Part shown: positions 44,397 to 55,340 of the stretch, in pieces
Numbering within the stretch: position 1 is the first letter of the stretch
Layout of the letters: every line of letters begins with the position of its first letter
NCBI GenBank assembly: GCA_033557465.1
Contig: CM066036.1
Coordinates: 720,081,828 to 720,145,827, forward strand
Direction of reading: 5' to 3'
Source: Ichthyophis bannanicus
Lineage: Eukaryota > Chordata > Amphibia > Gymnophiona > Ichthyophiidae
DNA length: 64,000 nucleotides
The notes under the pieces: generated by a model
The model's database searches: none
Seen by the model: only the letters and a program-made list of their open reading frames with translations
Told to the model about the DNA's origin: nothing
Program-made: the position numbers and the translations under genes

Positions 44397-44537
44397 TATC
44401 CCCCCTCTTAAGACATTCCGGGATGGGGGACAATCGTACTCACAGCCCGGAATCTCCCCAAGAATCTTATCCTTCCTGCTGGACCCGCTGTCTAGTACTG
44501 TATTGTGTTGCCAGGAGTCCTTCCGATCCGCTCCCAT
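43335..44537 (-). CDS. Third ORF of the Gypsy element, extends into the 3' LTR
   Basis: 400 codons from ATG 44535-44537 to the stop at 43335-43337. The ATG is 4 bases after the last base of the pol frame (44542), in another frame. The first 47 codons are internal and include the polypurine tract; the rest is LTR. The product is hydrophilic and rich in Arg, Ser, Glu: SRSECKKESQTDSEEESGSQ and then SPRRRSNSRRDF at residues about 155-210. Its C-terminus has several Cys (CSECDPGSDRCS ... MDCTICLSDE). No known domain was recognised. The pattern resembles an accessory gene overlapping the LTR. The opposite strand is also fairly open here, so chance is not excluded. Confidence 0.5.
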   Translation of the reverse strand: MGADRKDSWQHNTVLDSGSSRKDKILGEIPGCEYDCPPSRNVLRGGICDTVSYRKPVETSKKEELTSNLAGQEDSACLRMAEQPVPSAQVEQKRFKMRFPFLSSDADRIEESHQKHLSPEADVMCRGGRYKKPWLEPGRGSKRVCPRECRSRSECKKESQTDSEEESGSQMQVEIQHQTSQNQRQRETQSPRRRSNSRRDFGGLGGPRALKRSSRKGQWSSRETDLWRDSSGEVFHSNRKWDTTLGELPKSRRNFLQASKALPGERNPTANYRTSCKVTSLKPCVWERREAGSFNKPCSGQSLNLGRHADFQVREPREAYHKETFSTAGFYNPDLDKCLGEKRAYLPTANEPSSSTCSECDPGSDRCSPGLTQWESSNTYSEPEPMDCTICLSDEITSLC

Positions 44538-44541
44538 TGCT

Positions 44542-47352
44542 CTAACCCTTGCCTCTTATCCAAGAGCGGCTAGCTGCGGCCATTCTCTCCTGCCAAGGCT
44601 TCAATATGTTGACGTGGTAGGTTTGTAGACGACCTTTGTCGTTCTCTACCACATATGTCACTGGACCTTTTTGCTGCACTACTGTATACGGACCTTTCCA
44701 CTGGGCCTCGAATTTGGGCCCAGGGTCAGCGACCATTACTACCACTTTGTCACCAATGGACAATTGTCGCATCTTTTTGCCCCTATCATAGTGCTTCTTT
44801 TGGCTTCACTGACTGCCTTGCCCATGCTCTTCTGTGACTCGCGAAACCCTTTGTAGGCGACTTCGGAGTTTACACAGAAATTGGGGAACCCCTATTTCCT
44901 TCACCTCGGGCTCGACCCACTGGTCTCTTAGAATATCTAGGACCCCCCGTGGCGCCCGCCCGAACATTAGCTCGTAAGGAGATGTTCCCAGTGAAGCTTG
45001 GATCCGCTCCCTACTGGCATACAGGGTAAAGAGAAGCAGAATATCCCAGTCAGCCATCTGTCCGTCCAAAGCTCTTCTTAAGAGCTGTTTAAGGGTCTGG
45101 TTAAAACGCTCGACCAGACCATTGGTCTGCGGATGGTATGCCGAGGTTTTTATGTGAAGGATGCCGAACGCATCCCATACCTGCGCTAGATGCTTGGAAA
45201 CAAAATTGCTCCCCCTATCTGTCAGCATCTCCCTGGGGAACCCCACCTCGCAGAACAGTTTAATCAGCTCTGCGGCTATAAATCTGGCCGATATGTTCCT
45301 TAAAGGTATCGCCCAAGGAAATTTTGTGGCACAGTCCATTACTACAAGGATATATTGATAACCTCTGGGGGTTTTTATTAATGGACCCACTATGTCCATT
45401 GCCATCCGGTGAATTGGCTCAGTTATCGTCGGGATCTGCACTAGGGGAACCCCTACTGGCTTGACAGCACTTACTCGCTGACATGAAGGGCACGCTTCAC
45501 AGAACCGCTTTGTCTCTCGGAAGACGCCCGGCCAATAGAAACGCTCTAGGATCTAGTCTAGAGTGCCTTGAATCCCCTTATGTCCTCCAACAGGGTGATC
45601 GTGGGCTAGTCGTAATACTACGGCTTTAAAGGTAGTGGGAACCACCAGCTGCTTCCTAATGGCCCCAGTATGAGGGTTGCTGCTCTCTCTATACAGGATG
45701 TCTTCTTCTATTAAGAACCTGGGGAGCACATCCCTATCTCTCTGGGCGAACTCAAAAGCATGTATAAGCACTGGGTCTGACCTTTGTTCCCCTGGAAATG
45801 ATGGAAATTTATTTACTAGGTCACTGGGTACCCAGGGTAAACCTTGCCTATCAGTTACTCCAGCCCTCACCTGAGCCCGGTGGTGTCTTTCCTGGCGTTT
45901 ATCGCCTTTACTTTTCTTTTCCTCCTTAGAGGGGGTGCCCATTAACTCCTCATGATGGGGAAGTTCACTTAGGCCCTCCTCTAGAACCTCATTTTCCTCT
46001 CCTGAAGGTTCTTGTTCCACCCCTGTGTGATCAGAGTTATCTGTTGGTGATTCACCCTGTGCTTCCTCAGCCTTTGCTTGAGAGCGGGTGGACACCATTC
46101 CTCCCTTTATGGGTGTATCCTCCCCCATACCTCTGTAAAAAGGCGGCCAATCCCTACCTAGTACGATATCGTACGGTAGGTTAGGGATTATTGCTATCCG
46201 GATCTCCCTCCGGGTGCCTAAACCCTTAATTTGTATTCTGTAAAGAGGATACTGGGTGGTCGCTCCGTGCACACATTTTATGCTTGCCTTTCCATCTTGC
46301 TGACTCGGGGGAAAATCCTTTCTGGCGTGTATGATGTCCCAAAACTTTCGGGAGACCATACTTTGATCGGTCCCCGAGTCTAGCAAGGCTCTGGCCAGGA
46401 CCCCTTCCACCTCCACATCAAGGCGGAATCCCTGTGGTACATGCTCATTACCTCCTGTTATCAAGGCTGTGCGGTCTGGGCAATACCTTTTCACATGCCC
46501 TACCTTTCCACACTTAAAACATGTTACAACAATATTGTTATTAATTCTCTTAGGCAAACATTCTTTCATACAATGTGTGTCTACTGGACAACCTTCCTTT
46601 AACTTCGCAGGACTGGTGCAGCCCAACTTCCACTCAGCGCTTCTGGATATCTTTTTAGCCATCTCGGCTTCAAGAAACTGTTCCATAAGCTGCGCTGCCT
46701 TTATGGAGGTTGTGCAGTCTTGCAACGTTAAAAAGGTTTTTATTTCTGAAGGAACTGCCTCAAAATACTGCTCTAAGACAATTAGGTCAATCAGGCTATC
46801 CACTGTTTTACCTTCGGGCTCTAACCATTTTAACACTAAACTGCGCACCCTATGGCACAGTGCTTTAGGCGTTTCACCTGCTTGTAACTTTGTGGACCTA
46901 AGCATTCTCCGGTATACAGCCGGTGTTAGGCCTAGCCTATCCCTTACTGCCTTTTTGATTTCTGCGTACTCATCTGCCAAAGCGGCAGGAATTGCTCGGT
47001 ACGCTGCCTGAGCTTCTCCCGTTAGGGATGTGGCGAGTCTAACCGCCCACTGCTCCTTAGGCCAGTGCGCATGGAGAGCCACTCTCTCGAATGACTCTAT
47101 AAAGTCATCAAAATTGTCTTTGTCTGTCATGTGTCCAAATGTCCATATCCCACACTGTGGTGGGCCTACCCCGCTGAAGGCTTCTGGTGTTGTCTTCCTT
47201 TGTGATCCTTCCAGTAGTGTCTGCACGAGGTCCGTCAGGGGTTTTTGCTGCGCTTGGAGGGCAGCCAGGGCCTGTTCTTGGTTCTGCTGGGCCAGGTCCC
47301 TTTGCTTATCAAATTGTAAGCTCATGCAGCGCAGAACCTCCTGGGCGTCCAT
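44542..47352 (-). pseudogene. Gag-protease-integrase polyprotein of the Gypsy element (two in-frame stops)
   Basis: Starts at ATG 47350-47352. Order in one frame: coiled N-terminus (residues 1-50), SCAN-like capsid segment (about 90-240: WAVRLATSLTGEAQAAYRAI, then GETPKALCHRVRSLVLKW), CCHC knuckle CFKCGKVGHVKRYC, and protease with ALLDSGTDQSMV and IVLGRDW. An acidic linker of about 110 residues leads to the integrase zinc-binding start (HDHPVGGHKG). A TAG at 45553-45555 interrupts, then the same frame continues: FYWPG, HxxC/C part, the core with MDIVGP, TDRGSNF and NGLVERFN (D,D,E), a TGA at 44806-44808, and a GPY/F-type end KGPYTVV, HVNILKPW. No RT or RNase H occurs in any frame. It could still integrate with help if stops were read through. 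Confidence 0.8.
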
Positions 47353-47680
47353 CTTCAGCTGTTACTCTGCAAAACACAACCACAACAAACACCAAGTGCG
47401 GTACCACTGGACAAAAAGACTTTTCCTTCCCTTTTTTTTTTTTTTTTTTTTCAAAAAGCAACCCCTTCTCACTCGGGATCCTCCCCAGCCTATGCCCAAA
47501 TACCTTTTACCTGGACTAGGTGGAGGGTCTCGTTTTTGAGAAGGTGCTTGTGCGCTGTAGTCCACTCCGGCTCGTTCTGGATCCTTCCGGGCGTGGCAAC
47601 TTCCGCTCCTTCCGTTGAGCTTGTGCAACATCCTGGTGGGCTTGCTTCCAGAATGAAAAATCTGCCCCAACTACGCCATT

Positions 47681-48994
47681 TGTCACGGGCCTCGTGGTAA
47701 GAGACTCCGTAGACCCTCTAGGCGACTGTCTAGGGGTATTGTGGTTATGATTGATCTGCCTTCTCCTCTGTACACAGAGTCAGTCAGTCAAAGTGGTAAA
47801 GCAAAATAGGGTTTTATTCCCGTTCCCTGGCGGATATCATTTCTTTGCAAAAGCACACACAGAACAATAAACAAAACTAAACGAAAACAGCTGGAATGTT
47901 ATTTCTTTCTTCCTTGTTCCTTTCACAAGTTACATCAGCATAAAGATGTTATTTCATCTGATAAACAGATTGTACAATCCATCGGCTCCGGCTCTGAGTA
48001 AGTGTTACTGCTTTCCCACTGTGTTAAGCCTGGACTGCATCTATCACTCCCCGGGTCACATTCACTGCATGTGCTGGAGCTGGGTTCATTTGCTGTGGGA
48101 AGGTAAGCTCTCTTCTCTCCCAGACACTTGTCTAAATCAGGATTATAAAAACCTGCTGTAGAGAAAGTCTCTTTATGGTAAGCCTCCCTTGGCTCCCTTA
48201 CTTGGAAGTCTGCATGCCTTCCTAGATTAAGACTGCCCAGAGCAAGGCTTGTTAAAACTCCCAGCTTCTCTTCTCTCCCAAACACAAGGCTTTAAACTTG
48301 TTACCTTACAGGAGGTTCTGTAGTTAGCTGTGGGGTTTCTTTCTCCTGGCAAAGCTTTACTGGCTTGAAGAAAGTTTCTCCGTGACTTGGGTAATTCCCC
48401 CAAGGTAGTGTCCCACTTCCTGTTTGAGTGGAAAACCTCTCCGGTACTATCTCTCCAGAGATCAGTTTCTCTACTGCTCCACTGCCCTTTCCTGGAGCTT
48501 CCCTTGAGAGCTCTTGGTCCTCCCAGACCTCCAAAGTCTCTCCTGGAATTGGAACGTCTCCTGGGACTCTGTGTCTCTCTCTGTCTCTGAGTCTGGCTTG
48601 TCTGATGCTGGATCTCCACCTGCATCTGACTGCCACTCTCCTCCTCAGAGTCAGTCTGGCTCTCCTTCTTGCATTCGCTCCTGCTTCTGCACTCTCTCGG
48701 ACACACCCTCTTGCTTCCCCTTCCTGGTTCTAACCAGGGCTTTTTGTACCTCCCCCCTCTGCACATTACGTCAGCTTCTGGGGACAGGTGTTTCTGATGA
48801 GATTCCTCAATTCTATCTGCGTCACTGCTAAGGAAAGGAAACCTCATTTTAAACCTCTTCTGTTCTACTTGTGCTGACGGCACCGGCTGCTCAGCCATTC
48901 TTAGACATGCTGAATCCTGCTGCCCAGCCAAGTTTGAGGTGAGTTCTTCCTTTTTGCTAGTTTCAACAGGCTTTCTATAGCTTACTGCATCACA
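47681..48994 (-). repeat. Gypsy 5' LTR
   Basis: 1314 bp, almost identical to 43081-44396. It lacks two bases at about 48234 compared with the other LTR, which breaks the long ORF into 48227-48994 and 47935-48285. AATAAA on the minus strand at 47813-47818. Confidence 0.9.
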
Positions 48995-48998
48995 CTGT

Positions 48999-50066
48999 CC
49001 AAGATTCAAGTAGCCAGGGACTCCAATGTCAATACAAACTGAAGCAGGGAAAGTGGGCAATCCTGCATCATTTCCCTCCTTAGAATAACCCCCCACATTT
49101 ACCCACACCCATGTTTGGGGCTTCTTGTATAGGGCCTGATTCCAGCTTATGAAGCTGGCTGAAAATGAACCTCCACTCCACTCTAGCAAAGGCCTTCTAG
49201 GTGACAATGGAAAGAAGCACTGCACACAGTCCTCACCTCCTCACCCAGTACGTAAGCCATATTACTTTCCTGATGTTGTCTCCCACCTTGCAACCCTGGA
49301 CAAAGCCCACTTGTTCTTCTCCCACCAATTCTGGTAAATACCTATTTAACCTGGCAGTTAACACCTTGGTCAGGATCTTTGTGTCCACATTCAACAAAGA
49401 TATTGGACAATAGGATCCACACTGCATCGGAGTCTTCCCCTCCTTATGGAAACAGTGACTCTAGCCAACAGATCCCCCTTCCCATTTTAGAGTTAAAGAT
49501 CCGTATATGCTTGCGCTGGACTTCCCTAACTCAATCTTTCCCATGAATTGGACTAAATGACTTTGTTTTTTCTGTATCTTCAATTGCAAAGACAAGAGTC
49601 TCCCTGCTCTATTGCTAAATTCAAAAAACCTCTGCCTGGCCATTTCCATATCCTGCTGCACCTTACTCATCACATGATCTCGCAAGGCTATGTGCAGCCT
49701 CCCCATCTCTAACCCCAGGTTTGCTTCCGGCATTGAACTCATACTTTGCCGCAATCTGCTTCCCCTACTCATCCCCTCCTCCCTCTGCCTCTTTAGCCTA
49801 CTGGCCCACACCAGCAATCTTTACCATGCCCTTGTTCCTTATTAGGAGCATAAATATTCACAATATTCCACAAAGAGTCCCCCAATTTCACCCACAGTAT
49901 CAGGAATTGACCCCCAGGATCAGTCACCTGCTCACGTATTATTGGAGCATTTTAGAAAAAGGGATAGCCACTCCAGCCTTCCATTTGATTCAGTCGTCGC
50001 CATTACTGGGAAACTGGCTGACCAAAGCAGCTGCTCATTCCTCCTAATAAGATGTGTCTCCAGTAT
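48999..50066 (-). pseudogene. L1-like ORF2, endonuclease end to RT start
   Basis: The minus strand reads IVMILETHLI (endonuclease QETHL block with one change, about 50040-50070). A linker follows (FEFSNRAGRLLSLQLK, about 49580-49640), then the RT start CPISLLNVDTKILTKVLTARL with GFVQGCKVGDNIRK (49240-49420). Stops and frame changes are frequent. It continues on the other side of the Gypsy element at 43080. Confidence 0.75.
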
Positions 50067-50075
50067 CATAACTAT

Positions 50076-50296
50076 TTTTTAAGTGCCTTCAGGTAAACAA
50101 TGACTCTTGGTGACCCAGCAGGCCCTGGGTTTTCTTGGCAAGGAATGCCAGAAGTAGATTTCCAGGCCTTTTAATCAAAAGCAATGGAGGGAAAAGTGAC
50201 TTGCCAAAGGTTACAAGGAGTGTCAGTGGGAATCAAACCCTCATCTCTTCAGTACTAGGCTGTTACTCGAATCACTAGGCTTCTCTTCAACTCTGC
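50076..50296 (-). mobile_element. tRNA-derived SINE, second family, inside the L1-like element
   Basis: Flanked by CATAACTAT at 50067-50075 and 50297-50305 (9-bp target duplication). Box B-like GGTTTGATTCCC appears on the minus strand (about 50229-50240), and the body is shared with 38955-39180. The A-rich end is on the left side, as expected for minus orientation. Confidence 0.8.
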
Positions 50297-50299
50297 CAT

Positions 50300-50465
50300 A
50301 ACTATATGGGATTGCAAATGGTCAAGCTCTTTCCTCACTGGTTCCACACTCCATAGTGCTCCCATAATCTTAGCCATTACTTCAGTACAGTTCTCATATG
50401 TCAGCTATTCAGGCACTCCATGAAATAGGAGGTTACACCTCCTTGAGCAATTCACAAGGTTCTCT
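50300..50465 (-). pseudogene. L1-like ORF1 fragment
   Basis: The minus strand reads LENLVNCSRRCNLLFHGVPE (about 50400-50465), the junction between coiled coil and RRM of L1-like ORF1p. After that it runs quickly into endonuclease-like sequence, so most of ORF1 is deleted. Confidence 0.65.
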
Positions 50466-53425
50466 AGTTAAGAACATAAGATATGCCATACTGGGTCAGA
50501 CCAAGGTCCATCAAGCCCAGTATTCTGTTTCCAACAGTGGCCAATATAGGTCATATGTACCTAGCAGTTTCCCCAAGGGACACAGGTTCCACAATGCTTG
50601 TATTGGTTCAAGCATTGATATCCTGGGTCCCTTCTTAATAATGGTTTATGGACCTTTCCTCCAGGAACTTGTCCAAACCTTTTTTAAACCCAGCTACACT
50701 AACAGCCTTTACTACATCCTCCGGTAACAAATTCCAGAGTTTGATTACACGTTGAGTGAAAAAATATTTTCTTTTATTAGTCCTAAATAGTTTACCCTGC
50801 AGCTTCATTGCATGTCCCCTAGTCTTTCTATATTCTGATACTGTAAACAATTGATCTACGTTTACCCATTCCACTCCGTTCATTAATTTACAGACTTCTA
50901 TCATATCTCCCCTCAGACGTCTCTTTTCCAGGTTAAAGAGCCCTAACAATTTTAGCCTTTCTTCATAGGAGTATCCTTCCATTCCCTTTACCATTTTGGT
51001 GGTTCTTCTATGAACCTTTTCTAAAATCGCTATATCCTTTTTAAGATACGGCGACCAGAATTGCACACAATATTCAAGGTGCGGTCTCACCATGGAATGA
51101 TATAGAGGCATTATAATATCTTTTGTTTTATTTTCCATTCCTTTCCTTATCATACCTAGCATTCTATTTGCTCTCTTGGCCGCCGCTGCACACTGGGCCG
51201 AGGGTTTTAACATGGTATCCACAATGACGCCTAAATCTTTTTCCTGGGTGGTGGTTCCTAATGTAGAACCTTGCATCGTGTAACCATAGTTTGGGTTGTT
51301 CTTCCCTAGGTACATAACCTTGCACTTGTCCACATTAAATTTCATCTGCCATTTTGATGCCCAGTCTTCCAATTTATCAAGATCCTCTTGCAATTTTCCA
51401 CAATCCTCTTGGGTTTTAACAACTTTAAATAGTTTTGTGTCATCTGCAAATTTGATAACTTCACTCGTTATTCCACTTTCCAGGTCATTTATGAATATGT
51501 CAAAAAGCAGCGGACCCAGCACAGATCCTTGGGGTACACCACTATTCACCCTTCTCCATTGGGAAAATTGGCCATTTAGCCCTACCCTCTGCTTTCTATC
51601 TTTTAACCAGTTCCTGATCCACAAAAGTACACTGCCTCCTATCCCATGACTCTTTAGTTTTGCCAAAGGTCTCTCATGAGGGACCTTGTCAAAGGCTTTC
51701 TGAAAGTCCAGATACACAATATCAACCAACTCACCTTTGTCCACCTGATTATTCACTCCTTCAAAAAAACATAACAGATTAGTAAGACAAGATCTTCCTT
51801 GTCTAAAGCCATGTTGGCTGTCTCCCATTAGGTCATGACTATCTACATGCTGAGTAATTTTATTCTTTATGAGGTTTCTACCATTTTTCTCGGTACTGAT
51901 GTCAGGCTCACCGGTCTGTAGTTTCCCGGATCACCCCTGGAACCCTTTTTTTAAAATTGGTGTTACATTGGTGATCCTCCAGTCTTCAGGTATTAGAGAT
52001 GATTTTAATGATAGTTCACAGATTACTAATAGCAGGTCTGCAATCTCGTATTTCAGTTCTTTCAACACCCTTGGATGTATACCATCTGACCCAGGTGATT
52101 TGCTACTCTTCAGTTTATCTAATAGTTGTAATACATCTTCCTGATATATCGATATTTCCTTCAATTCTTCCGCACCTTTAAATACCACTTCAGTCATGGG
52201 TAACATCCCTACATCTTCCTCAGTAAAGACTGAAGCAAAGAATTCATTCATTCTCTCCGCTATCGCCTTGTCGCCTCTTAGTGCTCCTTTAACCCCTTTA
52301 TCATCTAATGGACCAACTGACTCTCTCACAGGTTTTTTGCTATGAATGTACTTGAAAAGGTCTTTACTTCACGTTTTTGCTTCCGCAGCAAGCTTCTTCT
52401 CAAATTCTCCCTTTGCCAGCCTTATCAATGCCTTGCATTTGACTTGCCAGTGCTTGTGCTGTTTCCAGGTTTCATCATTTGGCTCTTTTTTCCATTTCCT
52501 GAAAGATGCTTTTTTGGCAACAACAGCCTCTCTGACCTCACCTTTAAACCATGCTGGCAGTTTTATGGACTTCCTTCCACCTTTCTTAAAGCGTGGAATA
52601 CAGCTGGTCTGGGCTTCCAAGATAGTATTTTTCAACAACAGCCAAGCCTGATGTACGTCTTTAACCTTTGCAACTGCTCCTTTTAGTTTTTTCTTAACTG
52701 TTTTCCTCATTGTATCATAGTCTCCCTTTCGAAAGTTAAAAGGTAGTACTGTGGATATCCTTACTATCCCTCCTCCACTAATTAAATCAAAGGCGATCAT
52801 GCTATGATCACTGTTGCCAAGTGTCCCCAACAACCTTATCTCTTGCACTAGATCTGGTGTTCCACTAAGGATTAGGTGTAATATGGCTTCCCCTCTGGTC
52901 GGTTCATGAACCAGCTGCTCCAAGAAGCAGTCATTTATTTCATCTAGGAACTTTATCTCCCTAGCATGTCCTGACGTGACACCGACCCAGTCGATACCGG
53001 GGTAGTTGAAATCACCCATTATTATTACTGTGTTGTAACTTTTGTTAGCTTCCTTTATTTCTTTGAGCATTTCATCATCCATTTGGTCATTCTGGCCAGG
53101 CGCACGATAGTACACCCCCCACTGCCATTGCCTTCCCCCTTTTACATGGAATTTCAATCCATATAGATTCTACAGCAGATTTTGTTTCCTGGAAAACTTT
53201 AATCCTTTCTGACTCAATGCCCTCTGTAACATAGAGAGCAACCCCTCCACCAATTTGATCAGCTCTATCATTACGATATAGTTTGTACCCAGGTATCACA
53301 GTGTCCCACTGGTTGTCCTCCTTCCACCATGTCTCTGATATTCCAATCATATCTAACCTTTCATTTTGGGCTATATATTATAACTCTCCCATCTTATTTT
53401 TTAGACTTCTAGCATTTGCATACAA
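50466..53425 (-). mobile_element. CR1 LINE, family A, nearly complete
   Basis: Minus strand. The 3' terminus at 50466 reads on plus AAGAACATAAG, then ATGCCATACTGGGTCAGACC. The ORF2 covers endonuclease, RT and C-terminus. The 5' end lies at about 53425, inside the first residues of the endonuclease (YANARSLKNKMGEL), so only ORF1 and a few N-terminal residues are missing. It interrupts ORF1 of the L1-like element. Confidence 0.9.
50635..53425 (-). pseudogene. CR1-A ORF2: endonuclease and reverse transcriptase, three lesions
   Basis: About 930 codons, close to the normal length of CR1 ORF2. Endonuclease: [121 protein letters not shown], and the intact catalytic box FADD in VIKFADDTKLF. The C-terminus ends in FLEERSINHY. 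Lesions: one frameshift at about 53087-53157 and two in-frame TGA codons (52369-52371, 51931-51933). Everything from 51828 to 50635 is open. The enzyme nicks the target and copies the element RNA in the nucleus. Confidence 0.9.
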
Positions 53426-53429
53426 GCAA

Positions 53430-53657
53430 CAGTTTGTCCATAAGTTCAGAGTTTAATTGCTTCAAATGCAGAATCTGTTTGTCCACCTCTGACAGTGCCT
53501 CACCATGCTCCTCAGTGCGTGCTTCATAGTCCTCCCTCCATCTCCTGAACTTGACCAGCTCCACTCGCATCTCCACTCCCAGATCAGTAATATTGCTTTG
53601 GATGGTGCCCAATTCACCTTTCAGCTCTCGATACCATCTTTGAAATTTGCCAGCCAT
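53430..53657 (-). pseudogene. L1-like ORF1, N-terminal coiled coil
   Basis: From ATG 53655-53657 the minus strand encodes a heptad-rich helix: MAGKFQRWYRELKGELG, later EVDKQILHLKQLNSELMDKL. It breaks off where CR1-A starts and resumes at 50465 as LENLVN. The predicted role is trimerisation of ORF1p. Confidence 0.65.
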
Positions 53658-54024
53658 GATCTGCTCTTCATCTTTGGAGTCTAAATCACTCTCTCTCTCC
53701 CACCAGTTCCTGCTGATCTTTTTTCAATTCCTGGGACCCTCTCTGTGCAGCTTATTCACACCAGAGTAAGAAAATTGATATAAATCCACCGCCCTTTTCT
53801 TTTGAGCCATTAGTTTCCTTAAGATCACCAGGGAGGTCTACCAACTCCCTAACAAGTCGCCTGGGGGAATTGGGCAAAGTCAGCACTAGTTTAGTCCAGC
53901 AGGTCTGTGGAGCCTCAGATTTATGTTCTCATGTGCCACGATGATGTCAGTTCCTCCCAGGTTTCTTAGAGATTTAATTTGTCTTCTCTTAGCGAGAGCC
54001 CAAGCCAATAAAATAAATCTTAGT

Positions 54025-54397
54025 AAGAACATAAGAGCATAAGAGATGCCATACTGGGTCAGACCAAGGTCCATCAAGCCCAGTATCCTATTTCAAACAG
54101 TGGCCAATCAAGGTCATAATTGCCTAGCAGGTTCCCAAAAAGGCACACAGATTCCACAATTCTTGTCCTGGGGCATGCAGTGGATTCTCCAGGCAATCTT
54201 TAATAATGGTTTATGGACCTTTCCTTCAGGAATTTGTCCAAATCATTTTAAACCCAGCTACACTAACAGCTTTTATTGCATCCTCCGATAACAAATTCCA
54301 GAGTTTGATTACATATTGAGTGAAACAATATTTTCTCTTATTAGTCTTAAATGGGTTACATTGTAGCTTCATTGTTTGTCCCTTTGTCTTTCTAGGG
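54025..54397 (-). mobile_element. CR1-A 3' fragment
   Basis: Plus strand AAGAACATAAG, then ATGCCATACTGGGTCAGACC, up to the last codons of ORF2. 5'-truncated, about 370 bp. It lies just outside the L1-like block. Confidence 0.8.
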
Positions 54398-55340
54398 GAT
54401 TGGTCATTCAAACATTATCTGTAATGTTAATGTCTGCATCCTGCCTGTGGCTACACAACAAAACACTGAACCAAACAGCATGAAACCCTACTACAGAGAC
54501 CTCTGTTCTGCTCCACAGACCTCAAACCTGCTGATGCTATAAAATCACTGTCTGCCAAGGACTCTGGGTATGGACTATTGTTCTCTGTTTGTCTAAATGC
54601 TGAAAACATAATTTTCAGGAATTTTGTAACCTGAGAGTTTTTTAATGTCTTTAGAAGTTGCAACAATGTATTGAGATTCTGGTAATCTGTTCCAACATTC
54701 CACTTCTCATCATAGCCTCTAATATGTGGGTGACCACCTCCTGAAAGCTGCTTCCTGATTCACATAGATACCCAGAGGAAACTTTGTGCCAACCAATCTT
54801 TGAGGTGCACATGTGCCAAGATAACAACTCTGCATAAACAATAAGATTGATTTGAGAGCTTTTACCTTGTGTCTCCTAAATAGCTCAGCATTACCTGCAT
54901 TACCAAAGAGATACCGCATGTCTCCTGGTTGATCACTATCATTGGACAAGCCAAGGATCTTGCAGGCACCCCAGATGTTATGTGCTCTCTCTGCTAGCAC
55001 CCCATACAGCTCATTTGCAAAGGCTGGAGCCTGAATTATCAAATAATCTGCCTATCTATCTCTGCTTTGGAATCTGACTCAGACCTTGTGGCATTCTTCC
55101 ATCCAGGCAGAGCTGTAGGTATTAGTTTTTGATTTTTTCGATGGTTGGAGTCTAGTTAGTTAGAAAACTCTATTCTATGCTTTTTCGAAGTGAGCAGCAT
55201 GACTGGTAATTACTTGTGTTTGCATAAGGACTGCTATAGTTGCTGCTACAAAATATCATTACCTCATTCCTTACTGTTAGGTTGTATAATTGTTATTTTT
55301 CGACTGTAATAAATCGTAATGTATGTAAAACTCACCCTTA
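54398..55340. other. Intergenic, no gene seen
   Basis: An open frame of 107 codons at 54719-55042 (minus) has no recognisable motif. A TTTATTTCTAA-like tail is absent, and no element could be assigned. Confidence 0.3.

Larger units (their letters stand above)
43081..48994 (-). mobile_element. Gypsy LTR retrotransposon without reverse transcriptase
   Basis: Two LTRs (43081-44396 and 47681-48994, TGT...ACA ends) flank a 3.3-kb internal region. The 4-bp target duplication CTGT lies at 43077-43080 and 48995-48998. On the minus strand a primer-binding-site candidate TGGCGTAGTTGGGGC begins two bases inside the 5' LTR (47678). A polypurine tract AAGAGGGGGG adjoins the 3' LTR (44399-44408). The internal region codes for gag, protease and integrase only. 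The SCAN-like capsid points to the Gmr1-like Gypsy group, an inference from family knowledge. By eye the LTRs differ at about seven bases plus one 2-bp indel, so the insertion is recent. Confidence 0.9.
40326..53961 (-). mobile_element. L1-like element (second), hosting nested Gypsy, SINE and CR1 insertions
   Basis: The direct repeat TTTCTTAGAGA at 40315-40325 and 53962-53972 brackets the block. The 3' end near 40340 has AATAAA on the minus strand. The coding pieces are 53430-53657 and 50300-50465 (ORF1), 49811-50066 (endonuclease), 48999-49800 (pre-RT and RT start) and 40700-43080 (rest of ORF2 and 3' UTR). Removing the nested elements leaves about 4.5 kb. ORF1 and the start of ORF2 look internally deleted, because the ORF1 segment runs almost directly into the endonuclease. 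Confidence 0.75.

Noticed and set aside
48227..49225. 332-codon minus-strand ORF crossing the outer LTR edge as a host fusion gene
   Set aside because: The part outside the LTR is degraded L1-like sequence, so the extension past 48994 is fortuitous.
54719..55042. 107-codon minus-strand ORF
   Set aside because: No recognisable motif or neighbour supports it; the length is possible by chance.
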